A stretch of 64,000 nt of DNA, from assembly GCA_965228955.1 (NCBI GenBank), contig OZ245848.1, forward strand, positions 5,828,001 to 5,892,000, read 5' to 3'. Positions 1 to 8,556 of this stretch are shown here, one piece after another. The notes beneath the pieces are model-generated. The model searched no databases, had not been told where the DNA came from, and was given only the letters and a program-made list of their open reading frames with translations. Within the stretch, counting starts at the first letter, position 1. Each line of letters begins with the position of its first letter. The position numbers were made by a program, and so were the translations under genes. The DNA is from JANSWY01 sp965228955. GTDB taxonomy: Bacteria > Bacteroidota > Bacteroidia > Cytophagales > Cyclobacteriaceae.

Positions 1-2
1 TT

Positions 3-131
3 GGACCAGAGCATGCGATAGAAGAACCCTTTCAATCTACCAGAATATCGATCATAGAGACAACTAAAGGCCTTATGATTCCCGTTTTGCACGAGAATCA
101 TAAGTTCCTGGTCAGGTTTGTTTTTATATGA
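3..131 (+). CDS. C-terminal fragment of a gene entering from the left edge (hypothetical)
   Basis: An open frame runs from the left edge to a TGA at 129-131 and encodes about 42 residues. The composition is protein-like, with an acidic start and a basic-hydrophobic end finishing HKFLVRFVFI. It converges on the FGE-fold gene, whose stop is at 147. No start is present, so the gene must begin outside the window. I do not recognise the family. The fragment is short enough that a chance open frame remains possible. Confidence 0.35.
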   Translation, partial: GPEHAIEEPFQSTRISIIETTKGLMIPVLHENHKFLVRFVFI

Positions 132-146
132 TGTGAATAACCTCAA

Positions 147-2135
147 TTATTCTTCAATTACTTCCATAAATAATCTGAATCCAATAGCACTGTCAGGCCC
201 ATCGTACTCATTGACGCTTTGAATTGTACACTCGTCTGGGACATGGTTCCAGCTTCCTCCCATTGCTTTACCTTTTTCATCGATCATCTCAGCAACATTC
301 CCTGTCATGTCAAATAATTCCAGGCCATTAGGGAAGTAAGTGGCCACCGGAGACATCATGGTGAAGCCATCACCTTTGATTCCAGCAGGGCACGTGATTT
401 CTTCAGGAGTTTTAACATTGGCCAGATAGCAATCATGGTGATTTTTGATCTTGTTTCTTTTGCTCCAATCAAACTGCCACCATGGATACCTGATATCAGA
501 TCCAGCTACCTGGTATTCCTGAATGTCTCGTTTGCCACTTTTATTTGTTGGCTTTGCTTTTACAGTATTGTGCTCAAGGTTCCAGCTGGTGAATCCTTTA
601 TAACCCAAAGCAGCCATGGTCCATTCACTTCTTGAAGGAAGTCTGAATTTTACCTTTTTGAATTTTCTATCTTCCTGCTGATTGTATTGAGCAGTTAACC
701 ATTCGCAATATGCCACCGCAGCTTCATAGGAAACATCAATTGCCGGGTAATCCCAATAAGCATTCAGTCTTGATACTGCAGTTTGAGCAGCTTTCATATT
801 AGTAGGGCTATAGTGATAGTTTTTCAACATTGTGGCCGCAAATTCGCCGTACTTGCTCAGATCAGGTTTTGTCATATTATAGAGATCTTCAAAACCATTA
901 TTATAAAGATAGTCCATATAATGCCACATTCTCTTGTTGGTGACCTCAACTTTGGAAGCATAGATGTTGTCTTTGAGCTTCACCATATTTTTGTCAAGTT
1001 GTTTCAGAAAAATATCAGTTTTCTCAAACGTCAATACCTTTTGCTTTTCCTGGGCCTGAAGCAACATTTCAACGCGGTTCTTAATTTGCGATTTGTCTGC
1101 CAGCTTGATGATTTGATCTCTCCATTCCTTAGCTAACTCAGTATTTCCCTCATTCTCGTAGTACTCTTTCAGGAGTAAAAAAGGAAGGATGTAATTGCTT
1201 TCATAGACTTTACCGGTAGCATATTTAGGCTCTCCGGCAAAATCAACAGTCAGATAATCCAGTAAGAATTTTTGTTCAATATTAGTTTTCAGCGTGCCGT
1301 AATGATCAAAAGACTCATCGCTGTGGATGGAAGCAAGTCCCACCACATATAATCGTTGTTCGATATCTCTTAATTGCTCGGCAGGAAGAGTCAAAGCGTA
1401 GAAGAACTCAGCTGACTCATTAGACTCAGGCAGACCTTTTACCAGTCCATCTGATTGCGGTTTTTGTAAATTGTTTTCCTCCAGAAAGTCGAAGAAGTAT
1501 TGGTCATTGTCTACAAAATCCAGACATAATATTTTAACATCCTTTCTAATTTCCATTACATCTTGCAAGACCCAAAGTGGAACTGTTGTGGCTTCACCTT
1601 GAGTAACCAATATTCCATTATCACTTACTGACATCAGAACATTGTAAGAGTAATTGAGTAGGCTTGAATAAATGGCCTTACTATCAAATAACTCCTGACT
1701 AAGTTGCTTTCTTTTAACTCTGTCAAATGCCAACTCACTTACCATAATTTGATCAGCCATCATTAAATTCTTTGAGCTACTCAATGAAAGGGCTTCTTTC
1801 ATGATAGCCGTTCCTTCACTTGACCAGCCAATGGATTTTGCTTGGGCATAAAGAACTGTTTGTGTCTTACCAAACCTTGACTCCATTTCTGAGCTTATGG
1901 CCTGCAATTCGTTCTCGTGTTGACCGGCATATCTTGCGGCTCTGAAGTATTCCAACCAGTCGTTTTGATCCTCGGGGTTCTCTAGCAGGTAACTCTTCCA
2001 GTTACGTGCTTTCTCAACGTACCATCCCTTCACCTGTACTTCGGTCAATTTGGATGGGATATTTGAAGGTTTTTCAGCAGTCAATCCGGGAAAGACAGCT
2101 GAGATCATTAATAGTGCAATTAAATACGTTTTCAT
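147..2135 (-). CDS. Secreted protein with C-terminal FGE-sulfatase (SUMF1) fold domain
   Basis: I chose the ATG at 2135 because it gives a clean signal peptide (MKTYLIALLMISAVFPGLTA); a longer frame reaches 2171 but puts a polar stretch in front of it. The C-terminal ~240 residues carry SUMF1/FGE hallmarks: DVSYEAAVAYCEW, FRLPSRSEWTMAALG, MTGNVAEM, GGSW and a terminal GFRLF. The Cys pair of true formylglycine-generating enzymes is not visible near GGSW, so a structural role (as in GldJ/GldK-type proteins) is more likely than sulfatase activation. Residues ~165-205 contain ILVTQGEATTVPLWVLQDV, which resembles the soluble tail of DUF2723 (GT117-type) membrane proteins. Probably periplasmic or outer-membrane associated. 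It is divergent from the toroid protein at 2285. Fold call is firm; function is unknown. Confidence 0.85.
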   Translation of the reverse strand: MKTYLIALLMISAVFPGLTAEKPSNIPSKLTEVQVKGWYVEKARNWKSYLLENPEDQNDWLEYFRAARYAGQHENELQAISSEMESRFGKTQTVLYAQAKSIGWSSEGTAIMKEALSLSSSKNLMMADQIMVSELAFDRVKRKQLSQELFDSKAIYSSLLNYSYNVLMSVSDNGILVTQGEATTVPLWVLQDVMEIRKDVKILCLDFVDNDQYFFDFLEENNLQKPQSDGLVKGLPESNESAEFFYALTLPAEQLRDIEQRLYVVGLASIHSDESFDHYGTLKTNIEQKFLLDYLTVDFAGEPKYATGKVYESNYILPFLLLKEYYENEGNTELAKEWRDQIIKLADKSQIKNRVEMLLQAQEKQKVLTFEKTDIFLKQLDKNMVKLKDNIYASKVEVTNKRMWHYMDYLYNNGFEDLYNMTKPDLSKYGEFAATMLKNYHYSPTNMKAAQTAVSRLNAYWDYPAIDVSYEAAVAYCEWLTAQYNQQEDRKFKKVKFRLPSRSEWTMAALGYKGFTSWNLEHNTVKAKPTNKSGKRDIQEYQVAGSDIRYPWWQFDWSKRNKIKNHHDCYLANVKTPEEITCPAGIKGDGFTMMSPVATYFPNGLELFDMTGNVAEMIDEKGKAMGGSWNHVPDECTIQSVNEYDGPDSAIGFRLFMEVIEE

Positions 2136-2284
2136 AGTCTTCTTTTTTATTGAGTGACCTCCGGAAGTCAAAAGGTATTACACATGAAAATCAACGAGGT
2201 TCAATTCTGAGGGAAAAAATTTTTTGTGGAATCTGAATTAGGCCTGCATCCCTTAGTCAAGGAAGTTAATTAAACAGGAAAATT

Positions 2285-3604
2285 ATGAATGCAAAAATGA
2301 AATTTCTCGCGTTGGGAGTTGCGGCCTGTACACTTTTGACGCTCACCATCAGTTTTAAGAACCACGACAAGAACCCACTAGATCACGATCACATTGAGTA
2401 TTGTGGTACCAAAGGATGCACCTTTAAGACACTATTCGGAGAAGAATCATCAGCAGGACATTATATTTATAAAGGTCCCGAAGAGGTAAAGGAATCTCTA
2501 CAAGGAGGATTAGAATATTTAGTTTCTGCTCAGCAAAAAGACGGAGGTTGGGGAGCAGGGAGCCATGCCTATCAGAATGTAATGGATGCTCACGCTGTAA
2601 GTACTGATCCGGCCACAACTGCTACAGTTGGCATGGCCTTAATCAGAACTGGGAACACGTTGAAGAAAGGATTGTATTCCGAACAACTTCAGTTAGCTAC
2701 GGAATATTTATTAAATGCAGTAGAAACCACTCCAGAAAACAGAGCAAAAATCACGAATCAGGAAAACACTCAAATACAGGTGAAACTGGGAGTGAATATT
2801 GATGCAGTGATGACTGCTCAATTCTTCAATAACCTGCTCAATATGGATGATTTGGACAATAAAACTGAAAAGCGAGTAAGGGAAGCCCTGTCAATTTGTG
2901 TGAAGAAAATAGAAAACACTCAAAATTCAGATGGAAGTATTAATGGAGATGGATGGGCTGGCGTTTTACAGTCTTCTTTGGCAAGCCAGGCATTGGAAGC
3001 AGCGGAGTTTAATGATATCGAGGTAGATATGGATGCAGTTGAAAGATCAAGAGAATATCAGCAGTCCAATTATGATGCAGCCAGTGGAAGAGTGAATACT
3101 GATCGAGGTGCAGGGATTGTTTTGTACTCAGTTTCAGGATCTGTAAGGGCAAGTGCTAAGGAAGCCAGAAGAGCTAAGAAGTTGTTGGATGATGCTGTGG
3201 CTGACGGGACAATATCGGAGAATGCACCGGTAAATCAGGAAACTTTGGAGGAAATTGGAATTAGCAGAGATGAAGCTGCGAAATTGACTACAAGCTACAA
3301 TGTTTATAAGTCGGCAAAGGATAAAGCACAGGAAGAAGATGTATTAAATGGATTTGGTAACAACGGAGGAGAGGAATTTGTGAGCTTCTTGCAGACTGGA
3401 GAGTCGATGGTGATTGCCGGTGGAGATGATTGGAAGGAATGGTATGATAATACTGCCGGTAGAATTCTACATATCCAGAATGAAAATGGAAGCTGGAACG
3501 GACACCATTGTATTACAAGCCCCGTGTTTTGTACAGCTACATGTTTGTTGATTTTATCAATTGATCAGGACATTGAAAACTTAAGAGCTTTAGGTGATTC
3601 ATAA
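2285..3604 (+). CDS. Secreted alpha/alpha-toroid (prenyltransferase/squalene-cyclase repeat-like) protein
   Basis: 439 residues with an N-terminal export signal (MNAKMKFLALGVAACTLLTLTISF). Two regions show the QxxDGGWG-type repeats of terpenoid cyclase / prenyltransferase toroids: SAQQKDGGWGAG near residue 80 and IQNENGSWNGHHC near the C-terminus. TATVGMALIRTG and TATCLLILSI are the helices that usually follow. It lacks a visible DDxxD or DxDD acid motif, so I do not call it a cyclase. The mature N-terminus has a paired-Cys motif (CGTKGC). Toroid proteins of this kind also occur as secreted proteins of unknown role. It is divergent from the FGE-fold gene with a ~150 bp shared promoter region, and a strong terminator follows. 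Confidence 0.75.
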   Translation: MNAKMKFLALGVAACTLLTLTISFKNHDKNPLDHDHIEYCGTKGCTFKTLFGEESSAGHYIYKGPEEVKESLQGGLEYLVSAQQKDGGWGAGSHAYQNVMDAHAVSTDPATTATVGMALIRTGNTLKKGLYSEQLQLATEYLLNAVETTPENRAKITNQENTQIQVKLGVNIDAVMTAQFFNNLLNMDDLDNKTEKRVREALSICVKKIENTQNSDGSINGDGWAGVLQSSLASQALEAAEFNDIEVDMDAVERSREYQQSNYDAASGRVNTDRGAGIVLYSVSGSVRASAKEARRAKKLLDDAVADGTISENAPVNQETLEEIGISRDEAAKLTTSYNVYKSAKDKAQEEDVLNGFGNNGGEEFVSFLQTGESMVIAGGDDWKEWYDNTAGRILHIQNENGSWNGHHCITSPVFCTATCLLILSIDQDIENLRALGDS

Positions 3605-3625
3605 ATAGATATATACACGTTAAGC

Positions 3626-3670
3626 AAAACCGGGAAATGCCTGACCTTTGTAGGGTGTTCCCGGTTTTTT
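3626..3670. terminator. Bidirectional rho-independent terminator
   Basis: AAAACCGGGAA at 3626-3636 pairs with TTCCCGGTTTT from 3658, followed by a T run to 3670. It sits between convergent genes ending at 3604 and 3675. The A run on the left makes it usable from both strands. Confidence 0.85.
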
Positions 3671-3674
3671 AATA

Positions 3675-4121
3675 TTATAAATTCTTAAGTGCCCATTTAA
3701 AATCAAACACCTCTTCCGAAGCACCCTCTTTGTCTAATTGTTTCAGTTTATCAGCGGCCTCTTCCAGAGATGGCATACTATCGGGCTCTACCCACCAAAG
3801 AGCCATATGCTGACTTTCCATCTGGTTGAACCACTTCTTACGGCTTTTCACAAAATAGCTATGAGCAGTGTCGTAAACGAAATCTTTTAACTGTTCAATT
3901 GATTCCCATACCGACATATTGATAATCAGCATATCATCTTCAAATGGTGTATTTCCAGAAATAATGGCTTCTTCCTCTTCATCTTTCATTCTCCACACAA
4001 ATCCAGGGGATTCTTCAGCAAGTTTATTAATGGGGGCTAGAAAGTCGTTGAACTCCTTCATTACAGGAGAATCCAAAGCATCCTTCATTTGAGCGACATT
4101 GATTTGAGCGATGTATTTCAT
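3675..4121 (-). CDS. DUF3291 family protein
   Basis: Start placed at the ATG at 4121 (MKYIAQINVAQMKDAL), which matches the usual N-terminus of this family; a longer frame to 4142 adds seven residues. About 148 residues, normal for DUF3291. Recognisable family segments in order: AQINVAQ, APINKLAEESPGFVWR, INMSVWESIEQLKDFVY, HMALWWVE. The family is predicted to adopt a dimeric alpha/beta-barrel (ABM-like) fold; enzymatic role unknown. Cytosolic, single-gene unit, convergent with the toroid gene and sharing its terminator. Confident about the family only. Confidence 0.9.
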   Translation of the reverse strand: MKYIAQINVAQMKDALDSPVMKEFNDFLAPINKLAEESPGFVWRMKDEEEEAIISGNTPFEDDMLIINMSVWESIEQLKDFVYDTAHSYFVKSRKKWFNQMESQHMALWWVEPDSMPSLEEAADKLKQLDKEGASEEVFDFKWALKNL

Positions 4122-4289
4122 GACTAAGTTTAGTTTCAACACAACTTACGGAGTGGGGAGTTTTGAGTTTGGAGTTTTGAGTAGATTTGGAAAAATCAAC
4201 CTAAGAAACCACAGCTTCTACTTAAACAAGCACAAATGACCGCTGTGATTTTAGGATTTAGAAATTAGAATTTAGTATTTGATGAATGA

Positions 4290-5003
4290 TTAGCTTTCCA
4301 AAAGCCCCTTCTCATCATCCTGCTCTTCAGTATTGATATCAACATCGGTTTGTCCAAAAGAGGTTGCGTCAATTTCATGAGCAAGTAGCGCTTCAACATT
4401 ACTAATTCTTTTCACAACAGCAATTGCAAAAAGAGCAGCTGCGATATCCAGCACATTTGAAATTCCAATCAGAATAGAAGCTGCCTCCAACTCCTCAATA
4501 GAATCAGCTCTGAAGGAAAGTCGAGTACCGATGTTGGCTACAAAATTTGAAATCAGATAAAAAGCCCACCATACTCCAATTCCAGCATCAGATGTATCCA
4601 CCTGATAGGTACTGTTCAATTTGTTGACTTGATGTTGGGTCTCGGACCAAATTTCTTTTGTGATTTTGTAAGGTCTGAAAAGATTGAGAATAGGAATAAA
4701 CCAGCACCAAACTGCGTGTAGATCAGTATGATTAAGGTAATCAACTCCGATTCTGTGCAGATTGGCATAGGCTCTTCTAAACCAATTTAGAAATACTACA
4801 ATCAAAGTAATATTACCAACGATCTGTGCCAGACCAACCAGGCTGACAAATAAGTCCGTCAAGCTGAATTCATCACTGTAGTAGTTATCAAGGTTCTGAT
4901 AATCCAATACATCTGCTATTACAGAAAGTACGCTTATTCCAACTATGACATAGAATAAGTTGATCGTATTTTTAGCTCTTCCCGAGTTGTCTTGAATTTG
5001 CAT
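4290..5003 (-). CDS. DUF4328 family membrane protein
   Basis: 237 residues with about four to five membrane segments (near residues 13-30, 50-75, 95-110, 145-160, 175-200). The DUF4328 signature is clear: FLNWFRRAYANLHRIG followed by WCWFIPILNLFRPYKITKEIW. The C-terminus (after ~215) is an acidic hydrophilic tail. Inner-membrane protein of unknown function; related proteins often sit alone. The downstream gap 4122-4289 is AT-rich with a short GAGTTTTGAGT-like tandem run and no gene. Confidence 0.88.
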   Translation of the reverse strand: MQIQDNSGRAKNTINLFYVIVGISVLSVIADVLDYQNLDNYYSDEFSLTDLFVSLVGLAQIVGNITLIVVFLNWFRRAYANLHRIGVDYLNHTDLHAVWCWFIPILNLFRPYKITKEIWSETQHQVNKLNSTYQVDTSDAGIGVWWAFYLISNFVANIGTRLSFRADSIEELEAASILIGISNVLDIAAALFAIAVVKRISNVEALLAHEIDATSFGQTDVDINTEEQDDEKGLLES

Positions 5004-5153
5004 TAGTCAAATGGTTATTAAAAAAGGGGTAAGATAGTGAAATGGAGGAATAGAACTTGGTTAACATGAAATTTTTATGGGTAATTTGGTTTAATATGCG
5101 ATAAGTATTAAATCTCTAAAATTATTGAGTTTCTAATTTTCAACCTCAATTGT

Positions 5154-5642
5154 ATGAAAAGGTTCTTCTTTCACATAGCCTCTGTCGTAATAGTTTTGAT
5201 CTTCGGTTGCTCCACAAAGTCTCAATTAAGCATTGGAGAATTTGATATAGAAAATAGTTCATCATTTAAGCAAAACCGTGACAGATTTTATCCGATATTT
5301 CCTGTAATTGAGTTCGAGAATGATTCAATTATATCTGATTCCCTAATTAGAGGACGACTTTATATGAACGACTTTGAGTTGCTTAATGATATTGCAGAAG
5401 AGTTAAGTTTAAAGTTTGAGTGCAGTTATTATTATCATCATCATAAAAAGGATAACGTCAATCTGATTAAAATTGCAGAAAATTTGAAGGAAGTAATTTT
5501 TGAAATTCCGAAGAATCCAGAAATTAGCGACTCAACACACTGGGAGGTATTTAGTGTTCAAATAAAATTCAGTAATCAAACTCATAGTTATGACACAACT
5601 TTCACCACCAGTAAGGAGTACTTCCCTTTCACCACCAATTGA
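5154..5642 (+). CDS. Hypothetical lipoprotein
   Basis: 162 residues. The N-terminus MKRFFFHIASVVIVLIFGCS is a lipoprotein signal peptide with the modified Cys at residue 19. The mature part is small, with a His-rich stretch (YYYHHHKK near residue 92) and no domain I recognise. It starts the accessory block of small plus-strand genes. Its codon use resembles its AT-rich neighbours. A real gene on the strength of the lipobox and undisturbed reading frame; function unknown. Confidence 0.7.
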   Translation: MKRFFFHIASVVIVLIFGCSTKSQLSIGEFDIENSSSFKQNRDRFYPIFPVIEFENDSIISDSLIRGRLYMNDFELLNDIAEELSLKFECSYYYHHHKKDNVNLIKIAENLKEVIFEIPKNPEISDSTHWEVFSVQIKFSNQTHSYDTTFTTSKEYFPFTTN

Positions 5643-5695
5643 AATAAGACATTATATTGCCTAATAATAATTGGGATATCAAAACTATCTAAATC

Positions 5696-6445
5696 ATGTT
5701 CTGGAATAAAAAACCAAAATCCATCATCACCCCTGAAGACGAAGAGTGGTTAATTTCGGTTTTCGATTGGTTTGAGGATAAGTTCAAACTCAAGATCGAA
5801 GATCTGGAAATGTACCCTCCAACTACCAATTTCATCGGATTTAAATATCAGGGAACTACTGATGATGTGATCAACATGGTAGAGCTTGTCAGAAAGAAAA
5901 TGATGGTAAGAGAGTCCAGTAGGATCGAAGTATATTTTTATGATGAATTTCAGCGAGTGGAATTTACTGATGAGGCGATTATCTCCAATTATGAAGAAGG
6001 TACTCAGTTGTCGAATGGCCAATATAGTAAAGATCTGCTCGGTATTTACCAGATCGGAATTGAGAGATCACTGATAAAAAACCCGATACTTTTGATTGCT
6101 ACGATAGCTCACGAAATCGCACATATTAAGCTCCTGGGTGAAAGAAAGATCAAAGAAAATGACGAGCCACTTACTGATGTAGTCACATCACTATTTGGTT
6201 TTGGGATATTCACAGCTAACAGTTCGATTTCTAAAATGACCACATACTCTGGCAATACACATTCTGGTTGGAATATGAGTGGAGGGTCCGGATATCTTCA
6301 CTATAAGATACATGCGTTTTTGCTGGCTTTGTGGTTATTTAAAAAAGGGCAGGACCATGCAGATTGGCTACAATACCTGGAAAGAGATATATTGTCAGGA
6401 GTGAAGAAGTCGTTAAAGTATCTGAAAGCGATAAGTGATTCATGA
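5696..6445 (+). CDS. Putative zincin-like metalloprotein with HEIAH motif
   Basis: 249 residues without a signal peptide, so probably cytosolic. HEIAH at residues 139-143 lies in a hydrophobic helix (LLIATIAHEIAHIKLLGE), the standard zinc-binding helix of zincin metallopeptidases. A second acidic cluster, DEPLTD at 156-161, lies about 14 residues on and could give the third ligand (gluzincin style). The next segment (VTSLFGFGIFTANS) is hydrophobic. Overlaps the DUF5063 gene by four bases (ATGA), so the two are almost certainly co-translated. I do not recognise a named family. Peptidase activity is inferred from the motif alone. Confidence 0.75.
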   Translation: MFWNKKPKSIITPEDEEWLISVFDWFEDKFKLKIEDLEMYPPTTNFIGFKYQGTTDDVINMVELVRKKMMVRESSRIEVYFYDEFQRVEFTDEAIISNYEEGTQLSNGQYSKDLLGIYQIGIERSLIKNPILLIATIAHEIAHIKLLGERKIKENDEPLTDVVTSLFGFGIFTANSSISKMTTYSGNTHSGWNMSGGSGYLHYKIHAFLLALWLFKKGQDHADWLQYLERDILSGVKKSLKYLKAISDS

Positions 6446-7005
6446 GTCAACTGTCTGAAGAAATAAAAGAATTTCTAAATAAAGATTCTACGCATAACTT
6501 TTTAAGGGCCGCCAGAAGCTTTGTTCACCTTCTTGAAAATGGTGAGTTACCACTTGAAAAGTTTTATAAAGAATCAAGAGCGTCGTTAGCTAATCTTTAT
6601 CATACCGCATTACAATTAGAGGAAGTGGAATTGGTTTATTCAGGTCCAGAAAGTGAATTTGATGAAATAGACAAAACAAAGTTGGCTGGAAAAAACAAGA
6701 ACCTAATTTCTAACCTCGGGAAAGCTTGTTTTTATTGGGAGGTATTCGACCCTACATATGCCGAGCAAGATGGTAAACCAGAATCAGGTTGGGAAATAAC
6801 GGATAAAGAACCAAGCCAGGGCTGGTTGGTTGATGACTTTGGGGATATTTATCTGGACCTGAAGGAGGAACTTACCAAAATTGATGACATTGGAACTGAT
6901 GAAGCTATTGAGGATGCTTTGTGGCAGCTGAAATTTGGATTCAATACCCATTGGGGAATTCATTGCATTAATGCTATGAGGGCACTTCATTATCTGATGG
7001 TCTGA
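6442..7005 (+). CDS. DUF5063 family protein
   Basis: 187 residues, soluble. It follows the DUF5063 pattern: an N-terminal helical AARSFVHLLENG, LANLYHTALQLEEVEL, then FYWEVFDPT, LVDDFGDIYLDLKEEL, WQLKFGFNTHWGIH and AMRALHYL. Function unknown; members occur as small solitary cytosolic proteins and are common near variable loci. Its ATG overlaps the stop of the zincin-like gene (ATGA), which suggests the two proteins act together. Family call is good; role is open. Confidence 0.85.
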   Translation: MSQLSEEIKEFLNKDSTHNFLRAARSFVHLLENGELPLEKFYKESRASLANLYHTALQLEEVELVYSGPESEFDEIDKTKLAGKNKNLISNLGKACFYWEVFDPTYAEQDGKPESGWEITDKEPSQGWLVDDFGDIYLDLKEELTKIDDIGTDEAIEDALWQLKFGFNTHWGIHCINAMRALHYLMV

Positions 7006-7008
7006 TAA

Positions 7009-7134
7009 TTGGCCGTTAAAAAATTTGACGAATTCTGTAGGTTTTCACACGAAATTAAGGATGCTACTTGGTTCAATGGCATTGCATGGGATGACTCATT
7101 CTTACTATTGACAAAAGGAAAAACCAAATATTAA
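7009..7134 (+). pseudogene. Possible small gene or C-terminal remnant
   Basis: From a TTG at 7009 an open frame of 41 codons ends at TAA 7132-7134, with protein-like composition (KKFDEFCRFSHEIKDATWF then GIAWDDSF). It starts directly behind the DUF5063 stop and is preceded in frame by a stop. Either a tiny TTG-initiated gene or the tail of a lost gene. The remainder to 7232 shows only the promoter region of the TPR gene. Weakly supported. Confidence 0.25.
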
Positions 7135-7232
7135 AAATTGATATTACAGACACAGATTAGTATCTTGATGCATCTCCAGATAAAATATACAACCATCACT
7201 AAATGAAACATTAACTATCTAAATCTAAGCAC

Positions 7233-8300
7233 ATGAATAAAATATTACTACTACTCATTTCGCTTCAATTGGTAACTAGCTTATCATTTGGTCAATCAAA
7301 TGGTGAAAAAGCTCGGGAAAAAGCTGAGAAAGCCATTAGATTAATGGATCAGGGACAATTAGATGAGAGCATAGCACTGCTTCAAGAGAGCCAAAAACTT
7401 GACCCTGACAACTACATCTATCCATACGAGATTGCCTATGCTTATGTGATGAAAAAGGAGTATAAGCAAGCCATCAAAATAATGAAAAAGGTCAAAAAAT
7501 ATGATAACATAAATAGCCAGGTTTATCAGATGTCTGGTAATTGTTACAGCTATATGGGTAAACCAGAAAAGGCCATTAAAGAGTATGAGGAGGGAATGAA
7601 GCGTTTCCCCAACTCAGGGAACCTTCATTTGGAGAAAGGGAATATTTTTCTTGGATTTCAACTGTATGATAAGGCAATAGAAAATTATGAAAAAGGCATT
7701 GAAGTTGACCCAACTTATCCTTCTAATTACTTCAGACTTGCAAAACTGTTTTTAAACTCTTCGGATAAATTATCAGGATTAATTTATGGTGAGATATTCA
7801 TGAACCTTGAAAGAACAACACCACGCACGCAAGAAATGAGTGAAGATCTTCTCAACGCTTATAAATCGTCTATCACAATAGAAGATGAACAGACTAATAT
7901 TGACTTCTGTGATGTGATTATTGATGCTTCCGATTTTGGGGAAGGTAATGAATTAAAATTACCACTTTGTGCAGTATTTGGGAAGCATTTCATTTTGGCG
8001 ATAATTAATGAAAAAACAATCGACCTGGATGCTCTGTCGGCTATTAGAACAAGGTTCATTGAAAGTTATTACAAAGAAGATTATATCAAATACCCTAACG
8101 TGCTTTTCGAGTATCAAAAGAAAATGCTTGATATGGGACTATTTGATGCCTATAATCATTACCTGTTTCAGATTGGAGCTCCTGAAGGATTTGACCAATG
8201 GTTAAAGACACACGAAGAAGCGTACAATGAATTTGTTGATTGGTACACAAAGAATGAAAATGTTATTGATGTAAATAGCAATAATCTTTTTATAAGATAG
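7233..8300 (+). CDS. Secreted TPR-repeat protein
   Basis: 355 residues. Signal peptide MNKILLLLISLQLVTSLSFGQ, then about four tandem TPR units between residues ~30 and 190. Typical repeat ends are LDPDNYIYPYEIAYAY, YMGKPEKAIKEYEEG and YDKAIENYEKGIEVDPTYP. The C-terminal ~150 residues have no domain I recognise; they resemble the non-repeat tail seen in many Bacteroidota periplasmic TPR proteins. Probably a periplasmic scaffold. No operon partner is close: 227 bases precede it and 256 follow, both with decayed coding fragments. Confidence 0.85.
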   Translation: MNKILLLLISLQLVTSLSFGQSNGEKAREKAEKAIRLMDQGQLDESIALLQESQKLDPDNYIYPYEIAYAYVMKKEYKQAIKIMKKVKKYDNINSQVYQMSGNCYSYMGKPEKAIKEYEEGMKRFPNSGNLHLEKGNIFLGFQLYDKAIENYEKGIEVDPTYPSNYFRLAKLFLNSSDKLSGLIYGEIFMNLERTTPRTQEMSEDLLNAYKSSITIEDEQTNIDFCDVIIDASDFGEGNELKLPLCAVFGKHFILAIINEKTIDLDALSAIRTRFIESYYKEDYIKYPNVLFEYQKKMLDMGLFDAYNHYLFQIGAPEGFDQWLKTHEEAYNEFVDWYTKNENVIDVNSNNLFIR

Positions 8301-8349
8301 GCTTACTAGATGGAAATTGTGCATATGCAATAGTCTTCAGAGATGCCCA

Positions 8350-8430
8350 AAGAAATTACAGAAATTTGATTACCCAACTTTTAAAGAGGCTATTAAGAGA
8401 CACCTGAAATCTGGCGCTTACCTCGATTAA
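8350..8430 (+). pseudogene. Decayed C-terminal coding fragment
   Basis: In one frame the bases before the TAA at 8428-8430 encode 26 residues with convincing composition (FDYPTFKEAIKRHLKSGAYL). No in-frame start lies downstream of the TPR gene's stop. Neighbouring frames also hold short protein-like pieces. I read this as the end of a lost gene. The rest of 8301-8556 shows nothing further. Confidence 0.25.
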
Positions 8431-8556
8431 TTAATTTGATAATTCTTGTTAAAGTAATACACTAAAGCTTTATTGGTTTTTGATGTTGAATCCGTAAAAA
8501 CTGATACTTTTGCTCAAATTCATGGTTTATCTCAATAGTAAAGTCTAACCAATCTT

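Noticed and set aside
4143..4289. Short tandem GAGTTTTGAGT-like run and CACAGC/GCTGTG stem downstream of the DUF4328 gene
   Set aside because: Too short and without T run to support a terminator or a repeat family.
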